Assembly: GCA_021791875.1 (NCBI GenBank)
Contig: JAJYVU010000020.1
Coordinates: forward strand, 1 to 50,264
DNA length: 50,264 bases
Reading direction: 5' to 3'
DNA from: Acidobacteriota bacterium
GTDB lineage: Bacteria; Acidobacteriota; Terriglobia; Terriglobales; Acidobacteriaceae
Both the position numbers and the translations under genes were made by a program. The notes under the pieces are model-generated. The model saw only the letters and a list, made by a program, of their open reading frames with translations. It was not told where the DNA came from and did not search any database. This document shows, one piece after another, positions 43,287-50,264 of this stretch. Position 1 is the first letter of the stretch, and each line of letters opens with the position of its first letter.

Positions 43287-44003
43287 ATGATCTGGGACGA
43301 GCTTGCAAAGACCTACGCCGCATCGCGAGAAGTTTCTGCAGATAAGCAAATTGAATGGCCAGCGCAATTGCGGATGGTGGGCGGTGTCCGCGGCCTCGAT
43401 GTGCTGGATGTGGGCTGTGGAACAGGCGAGAAGGCGCGGTATTTTGCGGAGCATGGTGCGAGGAGCGTGGTTGGGCTCGATCCGAGCACGGGATTTGCCG
43501 AGGGTTGGGCAGATCATGCGGCATGCGCGAATTTGCGGATGGTGCAGGCAGGGTTTGAGAATCTTGCGACATTGCCGGAGTTAAGCGGGAGACTATTTGA
43601 TCGCGTGGTTTGCTTTCAGGCGTTAATGTATGCCCGCAATATACGGCAGACGTTGAGTGATATTGCGGCTCTGATGAAATCTGGCGGTGCGCTGATTCTT
43701 TCCGTTCCTCATCCCTTTCGCTTTGCGTTGCTCAAGAGTGAGCTTGACGATTGGGAGCCGGGTGCGGCTTATCAGTACACAGCGCCGTACCGTTACCCTT
43801 CGCCTTGGAAGCCGGATTTGTATCTGGAGCATGCGATGCCGCGGGTTTCGGATTATCTGAACGCATTGACGGATGCGGGCTTGCGGCTGGTGCAGTGTGA
43901 TGAGCCGGCGGTCACGGATGAAGTTCGAAGCATTGCTCCGGAGAAGGCTGCCTGGATGGATCGGTATGTGGGCATTTTGATTTGTCGAGCGGAGAAAGAC
44001 TAG
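43287..44003 (+). CDS. Class I SAM-dependent methyltransferase
   Basis: A 238-aa cytosolic protein with methyltransferase motif I VLDVGCGTGEKARYFAEHG (about residues 39-57), motif II VVGLDPSTGF, post-motif FDRVVCFQALMYARN and a C-terminal ALLKSELDDW region. This is the UbiE/Methyltransf_11 architecture; substrate unknown. Codon use is visibly less GC-biased than that of the neighbouring genes (many A/T third positions near the start), which hints at acquisition by transfer. It lies alone between the deacetylase (divergent) and the HIT gene. Confidence 0.88.
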   Translation: MIWDELAKTYAASREVSADKQIEWPAQLRMVGGVRGLDVLDVGCGTGEKARYFAEHGARSVVGLDPSTGFAEGWADHAACANLRMVQAGFENLATLPELSGRLFDRVVCFQALMYARNIRQTLSDIAALMKSGGALILSVPHPFRFALLKSELDDWEPGAAYQYTAPYRYPSPWKPDLYLEHAMPRVSDYLNALTDAGLRLVQCDEPAVTDEVRSIAPEKAAWMDRYVGILICRAEKD

Positions 44004-44109
44004 ATGGCATCCTAACGGACGCTTCGGTCCACACTTCGCCAACAACGGGCGAGGTATGGTGCCCCCGGATAGCTGCTGACGGGATGCTGGCGCTGCTACA
44101 CTCGGCGGT

Positions 44110-44697
44110 ATGGACCACATCTGGACGCCGTGGCGGTATACGTACGTGACGCAGGCGGATAAGGCGAGCCGGCAGGGGATTGCTGAGGAACTGGCTCCTT
44201 ACTTCAAGGATGACCGGCAGTGCGTGTTCTGTAATCTGCTGGCGAGCGTGGATGCGGCGATTGCCGGTGGGATGGATCGGGATGCGGCCGAGCGAGCGGG
44301 GTTGCTGGTGGCGCGGGGCGAGCACAATTACCTGTGTTTGAACCGGTATCCGTACACGTCGGGGCATGTGATGGTGGTTCCGTACGCGCATGAGGCGTCG
44401 CTGGCGCGGCTGGCGGCAGAGGCTGCTACCGAGATGATGGCGATGGCGCAGCAGGCGGAGCGCGCTCTGGCCGAGGTTTATCACGCGGATGGTTACAATT
44501 TCGGGCTGAACCTGGGACGGTCAGCCGGAGCGGGCGTGCAGAATCATCTGCACATGCACGCGCTTCCGCGCTGGACGGGTGATACGAACTTCATGACCGT
44601 GGTGGGCGAAACGCGGGTGCTGCCGGAGGATCTGGTGGTGACCTGGGAGCGGGTGCGGAAGGCGTGGAGTGCCTGCCGCACGGGCGAACGCGCCTGA
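44110..44697 (+). CDS. HIT-family nucleotide hydrolase/transferase
   Basis: A 195-aa protein with CVFCNLLA (zinc-type Cys pair), GHVMVVPYAHEAS and the histidine triad HLHMHALPRW (HxHxH) preceded by GAGVQNH. N-terminal MDHIWTPWRYTYV is typical of the Ap4A-phosphorylase-like HIT branch found in actinobacteria and acidobacteria. Such enzymes act on dinucleoside polyphosphates or nucleoside phosphoramidates; the exact substrate is unknown. A dispersed repeat begins right after the stop. Confidence 0.92.
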   Translation: MDHIWTPWRYTYVTQADKASRQGIAEELAPYFKDDRQCVFCNLLASVDAAIAGGMDRDAAERAGLLVARGEHNYLCLNRYPYTSGHVMVVPYAHEASLARLAAEAATEMMAMAQQAERALAEVYHADGYNFGLNLGRSAGAGVQNHLHMHALPRWTGDTNFMTVVGETRVLPEDLVVTWERVRKAWSACRTGERA

Positions 44698-44701
44698 CGG
44701 C

Positions 44702-44718
44702 GGTGCTGGCCGCACGGG
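44702..44718. repeat. Short dispersed repeat GGTGCTGACCGCACGGG, copy 3 (one mismatch)
   Basis: Reads GGTGCTGGCCGCACGGG, five bases after the HIT stop codon. A partial copy (GCCGCACGGGCGAACGCG) also lies within the end of the HIT gene just before it. Confidence 0.5.
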
Positions 44719-44780
44719 CAATAGCGTGCTTCGCACGCCATTCATTTTGAGATCGAGGCTTTTCATTTCCCGCATCTCTT

Positions 44781-44893
44781 GAGCATTTCCCCTATTCCTG
44801 TGAATTTTCTGGATTCAACCAAGCGCAGCTTCTTTTAACGGAAAAGCTGCGTTGAGATTCTCTCTTCGGTCTATACCAATAGGGGAAATGCTC
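44781..44893. repeat. 113-bp nested-palindrome element (MITE-like)
   Basis: The outer arms GAGCATTTCCCCTATT (44781-44796) and AATAGGGGAAATGCTC (44878-44893) are perfect 16-bp inverted repeats. In the centre, GCGCAGCTTCTTTT and AAAAGCTGCG form a second stem around AACGG. No reading frame is present. Terminal inverted repeats, small size and lack of coding capacity are the features of miniature mobile elements; it could equally be a structured RNA. The gap 44698-45043 holds only this and other repeats. Confidence 0.65.
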
Positions 44894-44944
44894 TAAGGAG
44901 CATGCGGACCACCCGCACCCGTGGATTATCTTTCGGAAGAGCTC

Positions 44945-45000
44945 GAAACCGCAGATCCTTCGACTACGCTCCCTTCGGTCGCTTTGCTCAGCGATGACAA
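44945..45000. repeat. Dispersed CGGAATGACAAC-type repeat, copy 4
   Basis: Starts GAAACCGCAGATCCTTCGAC and ends GCGATGACAAC; resembles 4608-4672 and especially 6250-6297. Confidence 0.5.
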
Positions 45001-45043
45001 CGTTGAGAGAGTTGGGATGACAACAGTTCTGGGTAGTTGAAAG

Positions 45044-46507
45044 CTATTCTTCTTCGGGTTCGTCGTCGGCGGAGGCGGCTAGTTCGAGGGGTTCGTGATG
45101 GGCCATTTCGACGAGCTGGCCGGGCAGGTTTTTGGTGGTTTTGACGCCGAGGGTGCGGAGCATTTCTGCCTGGCGGATGGCGTTGCCTTTGCCCATGTAG
45201 AGCTTTTTGCAGGCGTCGTCATAGGAGGCTTTGGCGCGGTCGATGTTCTTGCCGATGTCTTCGAGATCTTTGACGAAAGCGGCGAGTTTGTCATAGAGTT
45301 CGGCGCCGCGGTCGGCGATGGCCTGGGCGTTGCGGTTTTGCTGCTCGGTACGCCAGAGCTGGGCTACGGTGCGAATGACGAAGAGGAGGGTGCTGGGCCC
45401 GACGAGGAGGATGTCCTTGTCCCATGCGGTTTGCCAGAGGTTGGTGTCCTTGGCGAGGGCGAGCATGTAGGCCGGCTCGATGGGGATGAACATGACCACG
45501 AAGTCAATGGATTGCAGGTCATAGAGGTTGTGGTACTTTCGGTCGGCAAGACCTTTGATGTGATTGTGGATGGCGGCGAGGTGGCGGTTGAGTGCGGCGT
45601 TGCGGGTTTCCTCATCTTCAGCGGAGGAGTAATCGGTGTAGTCGCGGAGGGAGACCTTGGAGTCGATGACGAGGTGCTTGCCCTCGGGCAGGTAGAGGAT
45701 GACGTCGGGGCGGAGGTTTTTACCGTCGTTGTCGGCGTGGGATTGCTGGACGCGGTACTGCTCGCCTTTGCGGAGGCCGGCGGATTCGAGGACCTGTTCA
45801 AGGATGAATTCGCCCCAGTCGCCCTGGGTTTTTGAGGAGCCTTTGAGTGCCTGGACGAGGTTGGAGGCTTCCTTAGAGAGGCGGTCGTTGAGGGAGCTGA
45901 GGCCTTCGATCTGGGTTTTGAGCTCGGCGCTGCTCTGGATGCCCTGTTCGCGGAGTTCGGTGACCTTCTGCTGGAACTCGGTGAATTTTTCGCGGATGGG
46001 GTTGAGGAGGTTGCCGAGGGTGGCCTGGTTCTGTTCGGCGAAGGTTTTGGATTTTTGATCGAGGATGTCCTGGGCGAGGGTCTGGAACTGGTGCTTGAGT
46101 TCTTCGCGGGATTCCTGGAGGAGCTGAATTTTTTCCTGGACGTTGCGCTGCTCATTGGTGAGGTTGGCGGTGAGGCGGGCGTTTTCGGCCTGAGCGGTGG
46201 CGAGCTCGCGGATGAGGCTGTCGCGGGATTGTTCGGCGGCGTCGAGGGTGAGCTTGAGCTCGGAGAGGCGTTCGGCTTCGGTTTTGGCGCGGATGGCGTC
46301 CTGCTGGGATTCGGTGAGCTGGGCGCGGAGGGCGGCGATTTCGGTGTCGCGCTTTTCGAGGTCGGCCTGGAGATTGTCGGCTGACTGCTGGGATGCGCGG
46401 GCGGTGGCCTGCCCGATGCGTCCGCCGAGCCACGAGCCGATGATGACACCGAGGATGATGCCAACGGCGGCGGCTGCGAGGATGTAAACGACAGTGAGGG
46501 TGGGCAT
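45044..46507 (-). CDS. rmuC: RmuC-family protein (DNA recombination limiting factor)
   Basis: I chose the ATG at 46505-46507, which puts the membrane anchor first: MPTLTVVYILAAAAVGIILG. The 487-aa product then has a long coiled coil (about residues 35-230) and the RmuC nuclease-like domain with TQGDWGEFILEQVLESAGL, LRPDVILYLPEGKHLVIDSK (Asp and Lys of the restriction-endonuclease-like fold), VSLRDYTDY and MFIPIEPAYMLAL. RmuC limits DNA inversions in E. coli and is also linked to phage defence in some reports. The C-terminus is acidic (SADDEPEEE). The open frame upstream of the chosen start lacks homology. Confidence 0.94.
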   Translation of the reverse strand: MPTLTVVYILAAAAVGIILGVIIGSWLGGRIGQATARASQQSADNLQADLEKRDTEIAALRAQLTESQQDAIRAKTEAERLSELKLTLDAAEQSRDSLIRELATAQAENARLTANLTNEQRNVQEKIQLLQESREELKHQFQTLAQDILDQKSKTFAEQNQATLGNLLNPIREKFTEFQQKVTELREQGIQSSAELKTQIEGLSSLNDRLSKEASNLVQALKGSSKTQGDWGEFILEQVLESAGLRKGEQYRVQQSHADNDGKNLRPDVILYLPEGKHLVIDSKVSLRDYTDYSSAEDEETRNAALNRHLAAIHNHIKGLADRKYHNLYDLQSIDFVVMFIPIEPAYMLALAKDTNLWQTAWDKDILLVGPSTLLFVIRTVAQLWRTEQQNRNAQAIADRGAELYDKLAAFVKDLEDIGKNIDRAKASYDDACKKLYMGKGNAIRQAEMLRTLGVKTTKNLPGQLVEMAHHEPLELAASADDEPEEE

Positions 46508-46902
46508 AGGGAAGACTATAACTCCGCGGGAGGGTGTGTGTTTGGAGAAGATGGGGGCGCGTGCGGGCCGGGTGAGTGGGATGAGCGGAACGCATAGAAG
46601 GGCGGGGGATTCAGGAGTTTGTTGAAAAACAGAATTTCGGCGAAGAACCGACCCAATCCATTGCACAGGTTTGGTTGCCGTTAGAGAATTTGCTGTGCCT
46701 CGGTCGATGCCTCGGCGCGTTTTTAAACAAACTCACAGGGCGGTTTGGTTGCCGCCTTTACATGCATCAGGGTGGCCATTAGACTTGAAATTTCGGGGTC
46801 AGGGTAGAGTTGTGCCCGCAGTATGCATCTCTGACTCAAGGCGGCGAGAATGGAGCTAGAGCGCCGTAATCGAAGCTCAGCAGCAGATTAAGAGGAGAGC
46901 AC
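46508..46902. promoter_or_regulatory. Divergent intergenic region between rmuC and acpP
   Basis: About 395 bp with no gene. Two similar segments, GGTTTGGTTGCCG near 46668 and again near 46743, form an imperfect direct repeat about 70 bp apart. The acpP transcript must start here; AGGAGAG lies directly before its ATG. I see no promoter I would defend. Confidence 0.35.
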
Positions 46903-47151
46903 ATGGCAGCAGGTGTTGAGGACAAGGTTAAGCAGATTATCGTGGAGCAGCTTCAGGTGGACGAGGCTGAGGTCACGCCCAGCGCGTCGTTCCAGGAGGA
47001 TCTGGGCGCGGATTCGCTCGACGTAGTCGAGCTTGTGATGCAGTTCGAAGAGGCCTTCGATCTTGAGATTCCGGATGAAGACGCCGAGAAGATCAAGACG
47101 GTGAAGGACGCGATCGAATACATCGAGAAGCACGGGAAAGGCGGCAAGTAG
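46903..47151 (+). CDS. acpP: Acyl carrier protein
   Basis: An 82-aa acidic protein that carries growing acyl chains in fatty acid synthesis. The phosphopantetheine attachment site is [16 protein letters not shown] with Ser at about residue 38. Length and charge match AcpP; the C-terminus has a short Gly/Lys tail (EKHGKGGK). AGGAGAG before the ATG is a strong ribosome-binding site. fabF begins 2 bp after the stop, so both are made from one transcript. Confidence 0.98.
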   Translation: MAAGVEDKVKQIIVEQLQVDEAEVTPSASFQEDLGADSLDVVELVMQFEEAFDLEIPDEDAEKIKTVKDAIEYIEKHGKGGK

Positions 47152-47153
47152 CC

Positions 47154-48401
47154 TTGCAGCGACGAGTTGTCGTAACCGGACTGGGGCTGATTTGCGCCGT
47201 AGGGAACACGGCCCCTGAGGTTTGGGAAAACCTGGTGGCGGGCAAGAGCGGCATGGCGCCGATTACGCAGTTTGACGCCACCGGGTATCCAGTAACCTTC
47301 GCGGCCGAAGTGAAGAACTTCGACGTGCTCCAGTTTATTGACAAGAAGGAATCGCGGAAGATGGCGCGGTTCATTCACCTGGCGATTGCGGCGTGCGATG
47401 AGGCGATTGCCTCGGCCGGGCTGAAGATCGACGCGTCGAACGCGGAGCGGGTGGGAGTGTTCATCGGCTCGGGCATCGGCGGGTTTGAGATTATCGAGCG
47501 CGAGCACACGAACCTGATGACGGGTGGTCCGCGCAAGATATCACCATTCTTTATTCCGGGCGCCATTATTAATATGGCGGCGGGACAGGCGAGCATCCGG
47601 TACGGTGCGAAGGGTCCGATTTCAGCGACGGCGACCGCGTGCGCAACCAGCGCGAACTCGATTGGGGACGCGTTTCGGATTGTGGAGCGCGGGGATGCGG
47701 ACATAATGCTGGCGGGCGGCTCGGAGGCGGCGGTAACGCCGATGTCAGTGGGCGGCTTTGCGGCTATGCGTGCGCTTTCGACGCGGAATGACGAGCCGAC
47801 GAAGGCAAGCCGGCCGTTTGATCGCGACCGCGACGGATTCGTGGTGGGCGAAGGCGCCGGCATCCTGGTGCTGGAAGATCTGGAGCATGCGAAGGCGCGG
47901 GGCGCGACGATTCTGGCCGAGATATGCGGCTACGGAATGAGCGCCGATGCGTACCACATGACGGGGATTGCTCCAGAAGGTGAAGGCGCGCAGCGCAGCA
48001 TGAAGGCGGCTCTGGCGGATGCGAAGATGAAGCCGGAGGAGATCGACTACGTGAACGCGCATGCGACCTCGACGCCACTGGGCGACGTGAACGAGTCGCG
48101 GGCGCTGGAAATGGTGTTTGGCGAGCATGCGCTAAGCAAGAAGCTGAAGGTGAGCTCGACGAAGTCGATGACCGGCCATCTGCTGGGCGGCGCGGGCGGA
48201 CTGGAAGCGGGCATCACGGTGCAGGCGCTGCGGCACCAGATGATGCCGCCGACCATCAACCTGGACAATCCGGATGAAGGCTGCCGGCTGGAGTACCTGG
48301 CGAATCAGGCGCTGGCGGGCAAGGTGAATGCGGCGCTGTCAAACTCGTTCGGGTTTGGCGGGATCAATGCATCCCTGGTGTTCAAGCGCTGGGAGGACTG
48401 A
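47154..48401 (+). CDS. fabF: 3-oxoacyl-[acyl-carrier-protein] synthase II
   Basis: Condenses malonyl-ACP with acyl-ACP in chain elongation. The 415-aa product has the catalytic Cys in ATATACATSANSIGDA, the first His in NAHATSTPLGD and the second in STKSMTGHLLGGAGGLEAG, plus SNSFGFGGINASLVF at the end, so the Cys-His-His triad is complete. The start is TTG at 47154-47156, giving MQRRVVVTGLGLICAVG; no ATG or GTG gives a complete N-terminal strand. The 2-bp gap from acpP suggests translational coupling. Its terminator follows. Confidence 0.97.
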   Translation: MQRRVVVTGLGLICAVGNTAPEVWENLVAGKSGMAPITQFDATGYPVTFAAEVKNFDVLQFIDKKESRKMARFIHLAIAACDEAIASAGLKIDASNAERVGVFIGSGIGGFEIIEREHTNLMTGGPRKISPFFIPGAIINMAAGQASIRYGAKGPISATATACATSANSIGDAFRIVERGDADIMLAGGSEAAVTPMSVGGFAAMRALSTRNDEPTKASRPFDRDRDGFVVGEGAGILVLEDLEHAKARGATILAEICGYGMSADAYHMTGIAPEGEGAQRSMKAALADAKMKPEEIDYVNAHATSTPLGDVNESRALEMVFGEHALSKKLKVSSTKSMTGHLLGGAGGLEAGITVQALRHQMMPPTINLDNPDEGCRLEYLANQALAGKVNAALSNSFGFGGINASLVFKRWED

Positions 48402-48493
48402 GAAGCCAGCCCCCGGGTGTCCGTCCACAGCTTTTTGTGAGAGTGGGGCATCTGCAACCGATAGATGCATTGAGGGATTCAATCCAATGAAAA

Positions 48494-48525
48494 GCGGGAG
48501 CCATCATGGCTCCCGATTTTGTTTT
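48494..48525. terminator. Terminator after fabF
   Basis: CGGGAGCC (48496-48503) pairs with GGCTCCCG (48509-48516), preceded by AAAAG and followed by ATTTTGTTTT, so it can also serve the converging membrane-protein gene. Confidence 0.88.
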
Positions 48526-48540
48526 GGTGCGGAAGCGGAT

Positions 48541-49299
48541 TTATGTGCCGGTGATGGCGGTGGCTCCGACACTGAGCAGGATAAAGAGGATCCACCAGCC
48601 GAAGACAGCGACGGCGGCGGAGCTCTTTTTGATCTGGCCGACCTTGGCGCAACCGATGGTGAGCAGGACGGCGGCCCAGATCTTGAGGACGTCGACGGAG
48701 CTGAGCAGGGTGCTGAGCCAGTGGGGTGCGTCGCTTGAGAGGTAGTAGCCGATGTTGGTGCCGACGGGGTTCTGGAGGTTGAAGGAGCCGGGATCAAGGC
48801 CGGCATAGAGAGTGATGATGGACAAAAGGGAGACGAGGGTGAGCGGGAGGGTGGCGTAGAACCAGACCGCGTACATCTGGCCGAATTTGGCGCGGCCACC
48901 GAAGAGGAAGTTCACCGTGCCCCAGAGGACAGCCGAGCCGACCAGAGCGGTAAGGAGCAGAAGCAAGGGGATCGAGAAGGCGCTGATCTGGATGGTTTTG
49001 GACTGGATGGACTGGGCGGTGGCGAGCTGATCGGGCGGGAGCTTCTGCATTTGCTCCATGGCCTTGGGATTCTGTCGGAGGGTGTTTGCGGCGACCTGGT
49101 TCCAGCCGACCTGCTGCTGGACGGCGATGGTGAAGCCGAGCCCGATGATAGCCGCCAGGAGCCAGGGAAGCCACCAACTGGTGCTGCGGCGAATGTCAGT
49201 GAAGGTTTTGGAGGGAGCGATGAAGGCATCGACGACTCGCTGCCACTGGCTGAGAGCCGGAGCGGAATCAACGGGCGGAACTGCGGCTTGATCAGACAT
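48541..49299 (-). CDS. Yip1-like membrane protein
   Basis: The ATG at 49297-49299 gives a 252-aa protein. The N-terminal region WQRVVDAFIAPSKTFTDIRR is typical of bacterial Yip1-domain proteins, followed by five membrane segments (WWLPWLLAAIIGLGFTIAV, ISAFSIPLLLLLTALVGSAV, FYATLPLTLVSLLSIITLYA, LLSSVDVLKIWAAVLLTIGC, AVAVFGWWILFILLSVGATA). No active-site residues are evident; the function of this family in bacteria is unknown. The frame is open upstream but without homology. Confidence 0.8.
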   Translation of the reverse strand: MSDQAAVPPVDSAPALSQWQRVVDAFIAPSKTFTDIRRSTSWWLPWLLAAIIGLGFTIAVQQQVGWNQVAANTLRQNPKAMEQMQKLPPDQLATAQSIQSKTIQISAFSIPLLLLLTALVGSAVLWGTVNFLFGGRAKFGQMYAVWFYATLPLTLVSLLSIITLYAGLDPGSFNLQNPVGTNIGYYLSSDAPHWLSTLLSSVDVLKIWAAVLLTIGCAKVGQIKKSSAAVAVFGWWILFILLSVGATAITGT

Positions 49300-49570
49300 A
49301 GGCCATCCTTGCAAAGAGCGTTGAAAGCAACCCGCAAGCATTGTAGCCCGATATTGGGGTGGGGCTGGGCGAAATTCGGTGCGCGATGTTGCGGCAGGCG
49401 GGTCAATCGGGTCCGCGTTTCTGAAATCGCAGCCGTGCCGGAGGAAAATGCGCAAAATCGGGAAGAATGCTGCAAATGCGGGCAATAGTGCCATTCACGG
49501 TACTTCCCGGAGAGTGGAATGGTTGGTTATTCTCAAGACTGCAAGACGACTCTCCCGGCGAAGATGCTCG

Positions 49571-50264
49571 ATGTTGAAGTTTCTGATTGTCGCTCTGCTG
49601 GTGATTCCGCCAGCTCTTCCTGCTTTTGGCGCGACGCCCGCAGCGGAGCACAGCGCGCCTGCGCATGCCTCTGCCGTTCACCAAACCACGCATCCCCTGA
49701 CAGCGGCCCAGCGCCGGGCAAGGCTTAAGCGGCTGGAACACGAGCGCGCGGTGCGGCGCATGGCCGCGGAACGGCGGTTGCGGGCGCAGCATATGCCGAC
49801 GCACCGCACCGTGAAACGGGCGACGGTAGCGCGGCGCACGGTGACGCGCCGGAGAGCTGTGCAACGGCCCGTAACCCATCGGGTAGTGGCGCATCGAACG
49901 CTTGCGCGAGGAACTGGAACGCGCCGGGTTGTTGCGCATCGGACGGTCGTGAAGACGGCTTATGCGCGGCGGCTGGCGGCGCATCGGGCTTATGAGGAAC
50001 ATCTGGCGTATGAGCGACGGGTGCGCGCGCACCGTGCTTACGAAGCGCACCTGGCGTACGAGCGGCGGCTGGCGCGCGAGCGGGCGGCTGCGCATCTCTC
50101 GTATGAGCGGCAGCTGGCCAAGCGTCGTGCGGATGAGAGGCAGTTGGCGCAGGAACACGCGGCAGAGGTGCATGGGGTTCGCGGCGACCAGCCCGATAGA
50201 GAGATTGCGAAGGCTGAAGTGCCGAGCGCGACGCCGGGGCCGGCGAGCGGAACGGTAAATCCGG
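49571..50264 (+). CDS. Secreted Arg/Ala/His-rich helical protein (3' end outside the window)
   Basis: An ATG at 49571 opens a frame that is still open at the last base (231 codons). The N-terminus MLKFLIVALLVIPPALPAFG followed by ATPAAE is a signal peptide. The mature part is extremely rich in Arg, Ala and His, with Val/Thr-rich TxRRV units (RATVARRTVTRRRAVQRPVT) followed by tyrosine-containing repeats (AYEEHLAYERRVRAHRAYEA) that would form a charged helix. It ends in a Pro/Ser/Thr-rich stretch. No domain recognised. The composition would allow binding to nucleic acid or acidic polymers outside the cytosol, which is speculation. The upstream 270 bp to the divergent gene hold no other feature I can name. 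Confidence 0.65.
   Translation, partial: MLKFLIVALLVIPPALPAFGATPAAEHSAPAHASAVHQTTHPLTAAQRRARLKRLEHERAVRRMAAERRLRAQHMPTHRTVKRATVARRTVTRRRAVQRPVTHRVVAHRTLARGTGTRRVVAHRTVVKTAYARRLAAHRAYEEHLAYERRVRAHRAYEAHLAYERRLARERAAAHLSYERQLAKRRADERQLAQEHAAEVHGVRGDQPDREIAKAEVPSATPGPASGTVNP

Noticed and set aside
46793-46826. TTGAAA … TAGAGT as the acpP promoter
   Set aside because: The spacing between the two hexamers is only about 14 bases and the -10 match is poor.

Overview
The window looks like chromosomal DNA of a GC-rich, Gram-negative, aerobic heterotroph, most likely an acidobacterium (Acidobacteriota, Terriglobia / Acidobacteriaceae-like). This rests on gene content, strong G/C third-position bias, many secreted hydrolases, and dispersed short repeats of a kind I associate with acidobacterial genomes. 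I could not run a search, so the taxonomy is an inference.

Region 1 (about 1-10.2 kb) is an accessory stretch. A membrane-anchored hypothetical gene (349-1020 plus 2321-2620) is split by an IS3-family element whose borders lie in a 13-bp inverted repeat. It is followed by a proline/alanine-repeat protein with a nuclease-toxin-like C-terminus (3100-4191), a repeat-rich non-coding stretch (4.2-4.8 kb), two housekeeping genes (AlaX-type tRNA editing protein and msrA), and a disordered RHS locus (7.4-10.2 kb). In that locus the C-terminal half of an RHS protein, with a candidate membrane immunity protein, lies upstream of an N-side RHS fragment, and three partial copies of one RHS junction motif occur.

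Region 2 (10.2-19.6 kb): minus-strand genes for a PHP-type metal phosphoesterase-like protein, a small membrane protein overlapping a LOG-family protein, and a very large secreted GH2 glycosidase with an N-terminal lectin-like domain. Then come plus-strand kdsC (LPS Kdo pathway, indicating an outer membrane) between two copies of a 120-bp repeat, and a secreted S9 peptidase.

Region 3 (19.6-30.9 kb) is the metabolic core: overlapping hemE-hemH-hemY for late heme synthesis, then a tight respiratory cluster. This encodes caa3-type oxidase subunits II, I and III, an unidentified multi-spanning membrane protein, a diheme cytochrome c lipoprotein, a Rieske protein and a cytochrome b fused to a c-type cytochrome. 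Together they could make a quinol:cytochrome c:O2 electron path, and the heme genes next door supply its cofactor.

Region 4 (30.9-50.3 kb): TM2 protein, AI-2E-type permease with an extra cytosolic domain, rpoD (TTG start), DUF4397-like lipoprotein, two tandem SGNH hydrolases, ahcY, ada, a polysaccharide deacetylase, a methyltransferase, a HIT protein, a 113-bp nested-palindrome element, rmuC, acpP-fabF (TTG start), a Yip1-like membrane protein, and an Arg/Ala/His-rich secreted protein cut off by the window end. No tRNA, rRNA or CRISPR array was seen.
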